Source: a virus
IMG/VR virus record: IMGVR_UViG_3300012920_000056
Coordinates: 1 to 52,691 of that record
DNA length: 52,691 nt
Reading direction: 5' to 3' (one strand)
Part shown: one piece after another, positions 30,528 to 43,500 of the stretch
Layout: each line of letters starts with the position of its first letter
Numbering within the stretch: position 1 is the stretch's first letter
The notes under the pieces: generated by a model
The model's database searches: none
What the model saw: only the letters and a program-made list of their open reading frames with translations
What the model was told of the DNA's origin: nothing
Made by a program: the position numbers and the translations under genes

Positions 30528-31517
30528 ATGGCTAACCAGCCCCCAGAAGATTCGACATTAAGAAAAGTATTAACTGATGTCATACAAGGATATTCCTCTC
30601 TTGAGCATAAGGGAGAGTTAGCTTTTGTTAAACATTTTGGAAGCAAAGAGCAACAAGAGCTCGAAGTGCATTACGAAAATACATATAAAAAAGCTCAAGA
30701 TTATGGATTGCCTACAAAAAAAGAAGCACTGCAGTTTATAAAAGATGAAGGACTGTGGAGTGATGAAGAAGAAAACGAATTAAATTCCAACAAAAGTTAT
30801 TTAAAGAACCTAAAGGATACGAAAAAAAACCTCGTAATTCCTAGTCAAATAGTCGGCATCAAAAAAGATATTGAAGAAGTCGAAGAAAAAATTTTTACAG
30901 CGAAATCAAAAAGAAATTCATTAATAAGCGAGACCTGCGAGCGTTATGCTCAAAATAAAAGCAATGATTACAGTATTTATATATCTTTTTATAAAGATGA
31001 AAAATGTACTGAAAAACTTTTTAACGATAATGAATTTGATGAATTAACTAAGCAAGAAATCTCTGAATGGTTTAGCGCTTATTTAAATGTAACTGATCAT
31101 TTAAGTATTAATAATATTAAATATTTATCTATAAGTAATATATTTTCTATGTACTACAATTTATTAGGCGCAAATAATCTATATAAAATGATTGAAAAGC
31201 CTGTATATGATTTTTCTTTTTATCAGTTAAATTTATTGAATTATGCAAAGGTATTACATTCTATCATCGAAAATCATGAAAAAATACCTGAACATATTAA
31301 AAAAGATCCTGATGAATTATTGAATTACGCCGAAAGCGCAAGCAAAAATAAAAATATGGTTAACAAAAGCCGTGATAGGCAAGGTTATAGCGTAGTGGGA
31401 GCTTCGAATGAAGATATGAAGCAGATGGGGGTACAAGATGAAGCTTCTGTGAGCTTGCATGATTTAGCAAAAAAAGGTGGATCATTAACCATAAAAGATT
31501 TTCAAAAATTTAGTTAA
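30528..31517 (+). CDS. Candidate tail assembly chaperone 2 or tape-measure partner (329 aa)
   Basis: Charged helical protein with a coiled-coil (about 85-130) and an acidic/aromatic core; no family recognised. Directly before the tape measure gene. A weak AGGGG Shine-Dalgarno. Role assigned by position only. Confidence 0.6.
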   Translation: MANQPPEDSTLRKVLTDVIQGYSSLEHKGELAFVKHFGSKEQQELEVHYENTYKKAQDYGLPTKKEALQFIKDEGLWSDEEENELNSNKSYLKNLKDTKKNLVIPSQIVGIKKDIEEVEEKIFTAKSKRNSLISETCERYAQNKSNDYSIYISFYKDEKCTEKLFNDNEFDELTKQEISEWFSAYLNVTDHLSINNIKYLSISNIFSMYYNLLGANNLYKMIEKPVYDFSFYQLNLLNYAKVLHSIIENHEKIPEHIKKDPDELLNYAESASKNKNMVNKSRDRQGYSVVGASNEDMKQMGVQDEASVSLHDLAKKGGSLTIKDFQKFS

Positions 31518-31526
31518 ATTTAGTGT
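31517..31526 (+). promoter_or_regulatory. GTGTATATAC box before the tape measure gene
   Basis: AGTGTATATACC about 28 nt before the ATG at 31545, matching the GTGTAT(A/T)(A/T) motif seen before other late genes. No -35. Overlaps nothing. Confidence 0.35.
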
Positions 31527-31544
31527 ATATACCAACAAGGTAAT

Positions 31545-34500
31545 ATGGCTTTAGGTAGAGGAAATATAGAAATTGATATACGCGGTAACGTAGATACCGC
31601 AGGTATTGCGCGTCAGGTTACCGCAGCTGAAAAGCAGATTCGTCCTCTTAATATAAGTTTAAACGATAAAGGGTTTAGGCAGCCATTGGGTCGAATTAGT
31701 GGCGACATAGCTGAATTTCAAAAATCTTTAGATGCTTCCGTAGCTCGTACTCTGGCATTTGGTGCTGCAGTAGGCGTAATTAACGCAGTATCTGATGGCT
31801 TTAAATCTCTAGTGCAAAGTGCTGTAGAGGTAGAAAAAGCATTAACTGATATTAATGTAATTTTAAATTTAAACAGTGGTGGTCTGCAAAATTTTTCTGA
31901 TCAATTGTTTGATGTAGCAAAAAATACAGGTCAAAGTTTTCAAACTATAGCAGAAGCAGCCGTAGAGTTATCACGTCAAGGCTTAGGGGCGGAAGAAACG
32001 CTGTCAAGAATAAATGACGCCATGATTCTAACAAGGCTTTCTGGTATGGATGCTGCAAAATCAGTAGAAACACTGACTGCTGCCATTAATAGTTTTGGAG
32101 ATACCGCTTTGACTACGACTAGCCTAGTAAATAAGCTGGCTAGTGTTGATGCTGCTTTTGCCGTAAGCACCGAAGATTTAGCCAATGCGCTTGCTAGATC
32201 TGGAGCTAGCGCTCAAGCTGCTAAAGTTGATCTTAATGAATTATTGGCTGCTGTCACTAGTGTTCAGCAAATAACTGCTCGTGGCGGTTCTGTTATTGGT
32301 AATGCTTTTAAAAGTATTTTTACAAGGCTTCAAAGATCAGGAGTTAGAGAAGCTTTAGAAGAAATTGGTGTCGCAACTACAGACGCCGCAGGAAATATTA
32401 GAGGAGCGCTAGATATTTTACAAGATTATGCAACTGTATATGGCACTTTAACAGACTCCCAAAGAGCTTATACAGATGAATTAGTCGCAGGAGTATTTCA
32501 AATCAATAATTTGCGAGCTTTAGTAAAAGATTTAGGTAGTGACTACAGTATTTACCAAAGAGCTTTAGAGGAATCAAATGGCGCAACTGATCAAGCTGTA
32601 CGTAGGAATGAAAAACTACAAAAAACATTATCTTCTTTAATTAATGAATCAGCAGCAAACGCAAAAGAATTAGCTTCTTCGCTCGGCGAACTTATAGCTA
32701 CCCCTGGGCTAGAAAATTTATTAGAAATTTTTAATTCAATAGCTGGTGCATTACGAGAATCTCTAGATCCAGAACAAGGATTTAGTTTAATAAGAACTAT
32801 GTTTGATTCTATAGGAAGGTTTATATCTGGCCCTGGGCTTGTTATCATAGGAGCTGCTTTTATTAAATTATTTAAATTTATTACCCAGCAAAGTTTAAAA
32901 GCAGTACAAGAAGTTTTTAAAATTGGTAGTGCAGCAAATAAAGTTGCTGACGCAGAAGCAAAGATTGGCTTTTTATTAAAAAATAATCGTACATTATACG
33001 AAGCTATTAGTAACGAAGCTTTGACACACGAGCAGCGCGAAGAGTTAGTTTTGCAAACCATTAAACAACAAAATAGAGCTTATGAGCAGCAACAAGCTTT
33101 GATATCCAGGCTAGCAAAAGCTAGGACTGTACAATCAGCAGTAAATGTAACTTCTAAAGCGCAAGGGTTTATCCCTAGAGCGTCAAAAGGTTATATGCCA
33201 CATTTTGCAGAAGGAACTGATTTTTCTCCAAATAAATTGCGTAAAGGAAAAGAAAAAGCAAAAGCTAGCGGTTTCATACCAAATTTTTCTAGCGAAATTG
33301 AAGGCGCTATTCATGCTGAAAAGAGCGCTATATCTGCTGGAGTAGGAGGGGCATCAAAAAGCGCAAAGCCAAAAGTATTAAAGAATTTTCCAATGGGCGG
33401 TGGTAAGCGACAAACTATCGTTGCAAATACTGACGAAGTTATTGTTCCACGTTTTGGTGGTGGAACAGGTTCAGCAATATTTAATCAAGAAATGATTAAA
33501 AAAGCAGGCATGCCAGGTGATGCAATACCAGTGTCCAATGGATATATTCCAAATTATGCTCAGTCTAAGCTACAAACAGATAAAGTTTTTCAAGATTTAT
33601 TAAGTGATTTTCAAGGTGTTGATGTTGATGTGCAGAGAGATATGTCTGGATTCGGCATGTTAACCGCAAAAGGAAAACGAGGAAACTTGGAAACTACCAG
33701 AAAGCCAGGGTTTTCAAGAGAAGACAAACTAAAAATTATCGACAGCATTGGTGGCTCTAAATTAAACAAAGATGATAAAAGTTTTTTACTGACAACAATC
33801 GGCGGAAAAAAGAAAACTAGATTTTCAAATATACCAGCGCAAACTATAGAATCTGCAGATCCAGAAAAAATTAGCGGAAAAGTAGGCGCATTAAACAATT
33901 TAATTAATCCGCATATAGCTGATGCAGTTGCAGAAGTGGCAACAAATATATATACTCGAGTATTAGGCGATGAAGTAAGCGCTCAAAATTTAGTTAAAAA
34001 CGTTCGTGCTTCAGCTAATGCTGATCAAGGAATAGTTTCTAAAGGAGCTCAAGGAGCTATTTTTGAATCTGCTATACGGCTTGGTTCTAAAGAGTCAGCT
34101 AAAAATCTAGCCAAAGATGATAAAGATGCTATTTGGGATTTTGAAGAATCAAGCGCAATGAGTGCAGATTTAAAAGCTCTGTTCTTTCCTACTTCTAATA
34201 TTTATAAAGCAGACGCAAAAAGAACTGGAGATCAAAATAATTTAAGGGAAGTTGTTGATAAAGCATATAAAGCTGATTTCTCAGATCAACTGCGAGAAAT
34301 TTACGCCCGCAATTGGTCCCCTATTGTTAGTGCTGCAGCTAAAGTGGCTCCATCAAAACAAAAAACAGAAAGAAAAAGGACGGGCACAAATTTAGCGGGC
34401 GGTTTTATTCCTAATTTTATTACTAGCATTCCTGATGATGCAATAAGACCTTTTCAGGCTTCAAAAGATTTTTTCATACCCCCAAAAGAAAACGACAGTA

Positions 34501-37500
34501 TTAAAACGGAAAAAGTAAGCGTACTTGAGCCAGGAGAAGCTCGCCTTGGCAAGGGAAAAGCTGGCGGGCAAAGAGCAGATGGGAGGGATGTATTTCAAGC
34601 GCTAATTGATATTGAATATGATAGAAGAAATATCGAAGAATTTGAGAAAATATCAAATCCAATTGCAAATAAATTAATTGATGGAAATGTCGAGTGGTTA
34701 AACAAAATAGAAAAAACTTCCTCTAAATTAATTGATAGAAATTTAGCTGATCCATCAAATATACAAGGTATACAAACTCAAGTTAGTAATTTGCAATTAA
34801 TAAAAAAAGCTAAATCAAAAGGAATCAAAGCTCAAGATATAGTTGCAGGAAAAAGCGCAAAAGGAACCGCAAAGCAAAAAAAATATTGGGAAAAATACCA
34901 AACAACCATAAAAAACGGGAAATTTAAAGACCAAAAATTTATGGAAAAAGGAATCCGAGATAAAGTTAAAGGTGCCATAGGGGAGTATGCAGCAGCAATA
35001 AAAGAAGGCACGACAGTTAATACTAAAAATTCTTATTTTGACTTAGTAAATGGTAAAGAAGTCAAGACAAAGAGAACGACTCCTGCTTCAAATTTACTCA
35101 AGAAAGGTGCTAATGAATACTTAAAAACTCTTTCTGAAAAAAATAATCTTTTTAACCAAAGAACTGACAACAAGAAGCTGAATAAAATTACTGTGATTAT
35201 GCCGAGAGACGGTAGCGTTAATTTTCAAGCGGCAGATGGATTCATACCAAATTTCTTTGGTGATAAAATTGGCTGGAAAATTGATAAAGCCAAAGGTGAC
35301 TATGCTATTACAGGAAGCAATTCTAAGCTAAGCGGTTTCAGTAGTTACCTCAAAGAAGTGTCTGAAAAAGATTCGAAAATAGTTAGCCCAAGGGCTGCAG
35401 AAATGTTTGAAAAACGAGTCAAAGAAGTTAACGCACAACATTTAAAAGATAAAGAAGAAACTTCAAGAAGATCGCCTATCGGTTTTGGTAGGCAAGGAGC
35501 AAAACATTATGCAGCGATGGATGCTGTATCCAGAAGAGAGCGAAGCGTTAGTACAAAAGGATTATTTATCAAAGATCTTGGCAAGCATGTCAAGCAGTAT
35601 AATAAACATGATATTTTCGCAGTAGATAAGTTTGGCTCGTATGATTCTTTTTTTGGTGAAGGTTATATTCCAAATTTAATTAATAGACCATTAACTACTA
35701 AAGAACCAACTCAACCAAGAAAACTAGACCTTCACTGGATTAGCTCAGTTGAAAGTAGTGGAACATCAGAATTAAGAAGAATATACAAAGATATAGAACA
35801 ATCCGCAAAAGTAGGAAAACCCTATACTCAAATTGATGCTGGATTTGTAGTTGGACCTAGAATACCAAAAATCTTAGTAGAAGGCCACAAGCTTTTAAAT
35901 AAAAGTAGAGCTAGCGGAAAAAACATTCCAAAAATGAAGCTGAATGGAGTGATGACTCCAGGTGACATAACCAAGTATATTTATCGGAATAAAGAAAAGT
36001 TAGCCGCTGGTGATAAATTCACTACAAAGGCAGATTACATGCCAGGAGAAGAAAAAGAGGTTGAGAAATACCTCAAAATCATGGGCTTGAATCCATCATC
36101 TTTCAATAGCGTAGATTTAGATGAAATACAAATGTTTAGAAATGGATTTGCTGGAGGTTTTATACCTAATTTTGCAAACCAAGTATATGATAAAGATAAA
36201 ATTCAACCACAAGAAGCTGGAGAAATTTTACAAAATATTTTATCCAACAAAAAAAAGAAAGATTTACTTATTGGACCGTCTGGAGTTGGTAAGTCAACCT
36301 TAGCTGCAAAATATGGTGAGTTTATAAAAAGCATTGAAGATGCTAAGGAGGCTAGCTCTTATACAATATTATCTGGAGCAGGAAAAACAAAAGCTGGTGG
36401 AATGTCTCCAGCATTATTAAAAATTATTGAGGCTGTTAATGGTTCTGGCGGCAAAGTATCTTACCTTTCTGCGGATGATAAAACCATAGAGGAAAGAAGA
36501 GAAAAAAGAATTTCTAAACCGCTTAAAGGTGATCTACGTTCCGAAGGCCAATTAAAAGGCACACGATTCGCGCCTAAGAATCAACCTGATTTTGCAAATG
36601 TAGTTAAAAGAGCTGCTAATAGATTCGAAATTATTAATGCAGCTCAAGGTGTTATTCCAAATTTTGCACTTAGTAATTCTATGATAGAAGGTTTGCGCGC
36701 AAAGCTTCGTCCAGGCAGTGGAGCTACAGAAGCAGAAAAAAAGAACGCAAGAAAGATACTAGACAAAGAAGAGCGCTCAACATCATTTATTAAAGATGCA
36801 GCAATAATTGATGACCTTCAGTTCTCTAAAAAACAAGTACAGGGAGCGATAGCAGATGTTACTGAAAAAAGAAATTCACTTAATCTTGATTCACAGCCAA
36901 TTGCTATTGAACAAAAAGATATAACAAAATTCGCAGAAGAATATATTAAAAAAGTAAACAGAGCAAAACGCGCTTTTACTAACGAAAAGTTATTTGGTAC
37001 TCCTTTAAGCACGAGCGAAATCAGCATGGCCTTAAAAGGTCAAGGTGGATATCAAAGAGGCAAATACATACCAAAACATTTTAAAAACATGGCTGACGGA
37101 TATATTCCAAATTTTGCCAATTTTGTTCCTAATTATGTTATGCCGCAAAGAGATTTTGCAAAATTTAGCGTAGCTATAGCTAGGTTTAATAGAAAAAATT
37201 TAATAACACCGCCATTAAAAGCGTTAGATTCAAGAGAGTTAATAAAAATTCCAAAACGGAATCCAGAAGTAGCTAGAGAAACGGTTGAAAATGTTAGACA
37301 ATTCATTAGTTCTGATGAATACCGAGCTTTAGATCCAGGAATCCAAAAAGAAGTTCAAAAGCACTATAATAAAATTGCCATTAGAACTGGAGTTAGTGAT
37401 GCAAGTCGTCCATTTACTCGACATTCAGATCCAAATTTTGAAGGCAGAATTGCTGCCGCTAAAGGCCTGATTCCTAATTTTGCTAATGAATTACAAGAAG

Positions 37501-40500
37501 CTATAGTCAGAGAAGAACAAGCTTTAAAAGATCAAGGTTCAAGCGCTAAAGTATATGTTGATCAAGATAATAGATTAAAAGATCGTAAAAATCCAATGGG
37601 CCTATTAGTTGCGAATCGTAGAGATGAACCAGGCGGTGGATTTCAAGGAGTTAATCGAGCAATGTCTATGGGAATGAATCCAAAGGTGCATGGAATGGCA
37701 AGTGGGTACATACCTAATTATGTAGCAGGAGGAGCGATTCAGTCAACTAATTTTGATTCAAGTGGTTTTAAAAAACTTACAGAGCAAACACAAAAAGCCG
37801 CCAATCAAGCAAAAATCGGAGCTGACAAGATCAGAGATCTCGGAAAAGCTGCTGGAGATACAGGTGAAGCAAGTGATAATAGTATGGGCAGATTACTCGC
37901 CTTTTCAATAGGGCTTTCTACAATAGAGTCTACCTTAGCGCAAGTTGGAGGACCAGCGTTTGAAAATTTTTCATTACAGGCTACTCAAGCTAGCATTGCT
38001 GTTGCCGAGTTAGGCGGAAATTTAACACAAGCTCTATCAAAACAGCTGGGATCTTTGGGGCAAACACTATCATCTAAAAAAGGACTTGGCGGAGTGGGTG
38101 GTTTACTTGGTGGTCTTGGAAAGACTGTTGGTAGATTAGTCCCAGTAATTGGACCTTTAAGTGTAGCAGGTGGTTTACTTTATGACGCCTACGAAAATGG
38201 TGCATTTAAAACGCTTGGCTTATATAATAAGCAAAAGGAATTGATTAAATCAACCACTCAATATACAAAAACGCTGGAAGAACAACAAAACAAACAAGCT
38301 CAAAGTATAGAAAAAGTAGATAAATTTTCTGTAGTCCTTTCAAAGCTTGGCAAAGCCGCGCAAGAGGGAAATATAGATGCTTATGGAAAATTTTTACAAG
38401 AGCTAACTGAACAAGCTGGAGAGCTAGACAATATTGATCCAACCGCATTCCGCGAATTGCTTAATAGCGCAGGAGATGCTAAAAAACTTAATGAAGCGAC
38501 ACAAGCATTAAAAGACTTAATTAACCAAGGAAGTCAACTAACAAACTTTCAAAAAGATTTTGCAGATTTAACTAAGGAAATTGCTGAAGCTGACGGAGAC
38601 TTAGATAAAGTTAACGCTGGCAAAAAAATACAAGAAATTGGGAAAACATTAGTTAGTGGTTTAAATCTTGATCAAATGAAACAATTAGTGGGGGGGCTTG
38701 CTGATTTTGATGGTAGTTCTCAAGATTCCGCTAATACTCTCCTCAAGTTACAAAGTGTGTTTGGTAATTTAGATAGTGAAACAAAAAGCTATATTAGACA
38801 AAACGAAGGGCTGAGTAAATCATTGCTTTTATCTGTTAAATCACAAGCTGGTTATAAAGTTGCGGCAGATAATTTAACCCAAGCATATATTAAAGCCCGA
38901 AGTCCAGTTCAAAATTTAAATGCAGAATTTTCAAAATTAGCTCTTGCCATTGATAATTCAATTAAGAATATAAGAGCTTCATTTAGTACTTTATCAGAAG
39001 TTGGGAAAATAGAGGCAGAATCTAGAACAAAAACATTAGAAGCAACTTCAGTAGTAACTCCACAGGCTTCAGCTCAAGGGCAAGCTATTGCTGATCTTGC
39101 AAGAGCTCAGCAAGAAGCTTCGCAAGATATTAAAACATCATTGCAGTCCTTTGCTTCGGAAACTATTAAAAGCGCAGAAAAAAATAGTCAAGTACTAAAA
39201 GGTCCAATTAAAACCTTAGTTGACGGGATAAAGTCTGGCGATGTTAATTTAAATGCTGCAATATCATCTTTACGAGAAATTCAACAAACTGGCAATGCCG
39301 AACAAAAAGATTCTGCAACAAAAGCTCTTGATACAATTCGTGGAGCTAATCAAGAATTCATAAGTTCTCAAAAAGTAATCGATGCTACTTTGAGAGCTCA
39401 ATTGCAAGAATCGGCAATTCAGAGCGCTATATTCAGAAGAGAAAATCAATTAAGCGAAGGCCAACTAAAAACACTAATTGAATTTAATAACGCTTCAAAA
39501 ACAAATCTAGAAAGATTATCAGGCTTAAAAGAGTCTATTGATTTAGTTCGCGAACTAGGCGGAAATGAAGATATTTTAGCAGAACTAAAAGCAGGTAATC
39601 GTCAACGGTCAGAATTAGAAAACCTAGAAGCTGCATTTTCTAAATTTACTGGGCAAGCTTTTGACGCAATCAATTTAGATGATCTAGAAAGTCAAGTAGA
39701 TAGTTTCATTGCTTCTGATCGATTTTCTGAATTAGACACTAAGACCCAGAGCTTGGTGGCTGCATTGACTGGCGCTTTTGATAAAATTAATAAATTTGAA
39801 TTACAAGATAAAGGAGTATCTTCTGCCGAAGATGTTGGGGCAGCTAAAACCATTAGCACACCAGATGAAGCTATTAAATCTTTAGCAACTGAATTTGAAA
39901 CATTTTCTCAAACATTAGCAACAGGTTTAAAATTAGATCCTGAATCTATCAAATCATTATCTTCAACAGAAAGCATTCAATCTATCGCAGAAAGTATTAA
40001 GTCAACATCTGAAACAAATCAACAAAATCTAGCTAAAAACGCTGAATTGCAAAAAGCGCAAACTGAAGCCTTAATAACTGCTGCATCTAAAATAGATAGT
40101 AGCGGCAGCAAGTTAGATAGTGCTGCAGGTGCCTTACTTGAGGCTGCAAAAACAATTAGAGCTACCTCAGGCACTTCCGCTTCTGGTTTTGTACCTAGTT
40201 TTTCGGCTAATTCTCAAGCTGTCACGCGAGCAATAACAACAGAAAGAAACCTGGGAGGAAAGCCTGTCGTCGATTATAATTCTGCAGTAGGAACTTATGT
40301 AAGAGATGGAAATACTCAACCTAATTTTGCTGCTGTAAAAAGAGATCATCCAGAAGGCTTAAAAAGAGCTGCTGAAAATTCAAAGACCTTGCAGGGTATG
40401 GCTGCATCTCGAGGTTTTGTTCCAAATTTCTTTGGTAGTGCTGCTGGAGTAGATTTTACTGGAACAGGTGGTAATTTCAATCAATCATTTGAGCCCACAA

Positions 40501-43500
40501 GAGAACAAATAATTGCAGGCAACTCACAAGAAGCGCGAGAAGCTTTAGAAGAAAAAGGTTATCAAGCCGCTATTAGCGCAGCAATCATTGGAAACACTGG
40601 AGCTTTTGATAAATCTTTATTTTTAGGTTCCGCAATGAGATTACCTTTTGATAGAAAGCCGTGGAGGAAAATTTTAAATACCAATGAATACGCCAAAAAG
40701 TTTTACAATTCTGTTTATAATGCTGAACAGCCTAGTTTTAGCGGGGCTGATAAAATTTATACAGAATCCACAAAACAATCTTTCGAAAATTTACAAAAAA
40801 GCTTTTTTGAATCAATGGAGAAAGAATCAAAATTGGGGAATCTATGGGATGTTGTTCTAGAAAATAAAACTACCGCGAGAAAAGAATTTAAAAAATATTT
40901 TAATCAAAACAAAAAACTATTTACCAGCTTTGATTTATCAAAAGATGCTTATGACAAAAATGTATATCAAACAATGTCTCCATTGTATAATCTTCGGGAT
41001 CAAATCAATAATGCATATCTTCATAATGCTATTGGTACAGTCGCAGGGCCACTTGATAAAGTTCCACGGTTAAAATCTGGACTGGAAAATCCATATAGTT
41101 TTAAAATACCAGTAACAAATGGCGCTTCATTAGCTTATGTACCAGCCGTGACAAGTCTTTATAAACAAAATTTTGTTTCAACGGGAGATTATTCAAGAGT
41201 GCCAGGTTTCGCAAAACATGTTTTACTTAAAAATGTAGCAGATAAAATACAAGATATTCATTACCGTGATGATTTAGTTCTTCCATATGATATAAAATAT
41301 AATTTAAAAAATGAGCAAGGAGAAACTATATCTCCTACAGCCTTTTTAGATATAGACGTAACACAAGGGCGAAAAAATACTTCAAGTATCCGCGACCAAC
41401 AAAATAAAATTACTGAATTAGATACTTTAGAAAGGGTCATACAAAATAAAATTTCTGCTAACGATCAATACATAGAAAAGAAAAAGGGTGATCTATACAT
41501 GCTTAAAAATCCATTAATTGATCCTGATTCAGGCTTAATGCCAGTAGTCACGCCACCAGATCAAATTAAAAAATTAGAAAGCCATATAAAAGATGTTCAG
41601 GATCAAAAAACGATTTTCCAATCGCAAATTAGTAAACATAAATTAGCAAAAGAATATATACAAAAAAATCTAGAGTACGCGCATAAATACAAAAACATAC
41701 CTAACGAACAATTTGCAACCAATCCTATATATTTAAATGATAGCGGTAAGGAGCAAAAACTCAAAAGCTGGTCTTCGAGTAAAAAAAATAGTTCGATCAA
41801 TAATTTATCTACATGGTTTCATGGCCTGAAACTTACTACTTTAAAAGAAAATAATTTTAAATCTTTAATTAGCGGATTTAAAGAAAATGTCTTTAACACA
41901 GAATTTAATAAAAATAATTCTGAAGCGAAAAAATTTATAGAGACTGCATATAATACAGTATTACCTACCGCACTTAAAAATCTTTCACTAACCCCAAAAG
42001 AAGATTACAGCCAAGCTGTACAAAACACTATCGATGAGATTAAGAATTATAAATTAAAATCTCCTGTAATGGTAGAAGAATTAAAATCTGCAAAAACTGA
42101 AAGACAGAAAAAAACTATCGAAAAAGATGCAGCAAGCAGCGCAAAAAGTCAATTAGAGTCTGACACTGCTATTGCAGAATCATATTCAGAAGATTTATTT
42201 CCTCAAACTTTCGCAGAATCTTTAAAAGAAACTGAGACAATAATACAAGGTCAAGAAAAATCAAGTGATCTTTTAGATCTATTTCATAATGCAATATTAG
42301 GGAGATCCGCAGAATCTGAATATGCAGCTGCTAATGCAAACATTGGCGAAATTGCTGAAAGATTTGCAAGGCAAAAGTCGATGGCAGAACAGGCGACATC
42401 AAACAAGAAAGCTTTTATAGAAAATCAAATCAAAGGTAGAAAAAACGTACTGCCAAGATATGAAAAATTCGCAGGCAATAGAACAACACCTCAGCAAAAA
42501 AAATCTGCAGAACGAGCTGAAATTTTGAAAAGAGAAATTAGAGCTATCGAAAAACATGCGGAAATTTATGACAATAGTGATGCAATAAAGTATATAATGT
42601 TTGAGGATATGCGTAGTCCATTATTAATGGATGGTAAGCCTATATATCCTATGATTCCTACTGCCCCAGATGATTATGCTGAAAGATTCGAGAAGTATGA
42701 AAAAATATTTGAACGCTATCAAAAATATAAAGATAGCGGTAGCTTCTTAAAATTAAATCCAAACAATCAATTTGCAAATCAGCCATGGTCGGAAGATTAC
42801 GCTAGGATTCATACGGGAACGTTTTTAGATCAATTCTCTCAACAGAATTATGATCAAAGAGTTGAAACCTTAAAAAGATTAGGTGCTGATATAAAACTAA
42901 GAAATTCAGACACAAATCCGTTTTTTCAACTAACCCAAGAACAAGGTCGTAACGACTTTTTAGCAAACCTTAAAAATTCAGCCACAACTCTCCCTGAAAA
43001 ATATCTGTATGACAGAATAGGATTTTTAGTAGCCAATGAGTGGGTGGGTGATGTGGCTAAATTTGGAGTAACTGAAAAATTAAGCCCTACATTTAAAAAA
43101 CTTCAAACAATCGGCATGCCACTTTTACCTAATGCGGAAACAAATTATATACCACAAATAAAATTAATATCCGCAGAAAGAATAGATGGAGGTCCTGGAA
43201 CTCAAGAATATTCTGGGCCAGTGGTATCAGAACTTCTAACGCGGGAAGTAATGACTGAAGCAGCAAAATTACAACAAGCAGCATTTTACGAAAAAAATAA
43301 GAAATTTTATGAAGACGCAGGTATTAAATTACTTCCTGAAATGCTGGCTGGTAAAAAAATTGAATTTAATAAATATCCTCAATATTTAGACTGGCTAGCT
43401 GAAAAGTCTGGTTCTGGATTTAAAGTTAGTTCATTTGTTAATCAAATGCTAAACGATACAGAAAGCGTCGCAAATTTTGATTCCTGGAGAAACAAATATG

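Noticed and set aside
30470-30540. Programmed frameshift joining the two chaperone-position genes
   Set aside because: The A6 run near the end of the first gene is not in a proper slippery register, and the second gene is in frame 0 behind a stop with its own start, so a -1 shift would not enter it.
32591-33061. 156-codon - strand frame inside the tape measure gene
   Set aside because: It is the antisense shadow of a continuous 4445-codon gene with clear domain matches.
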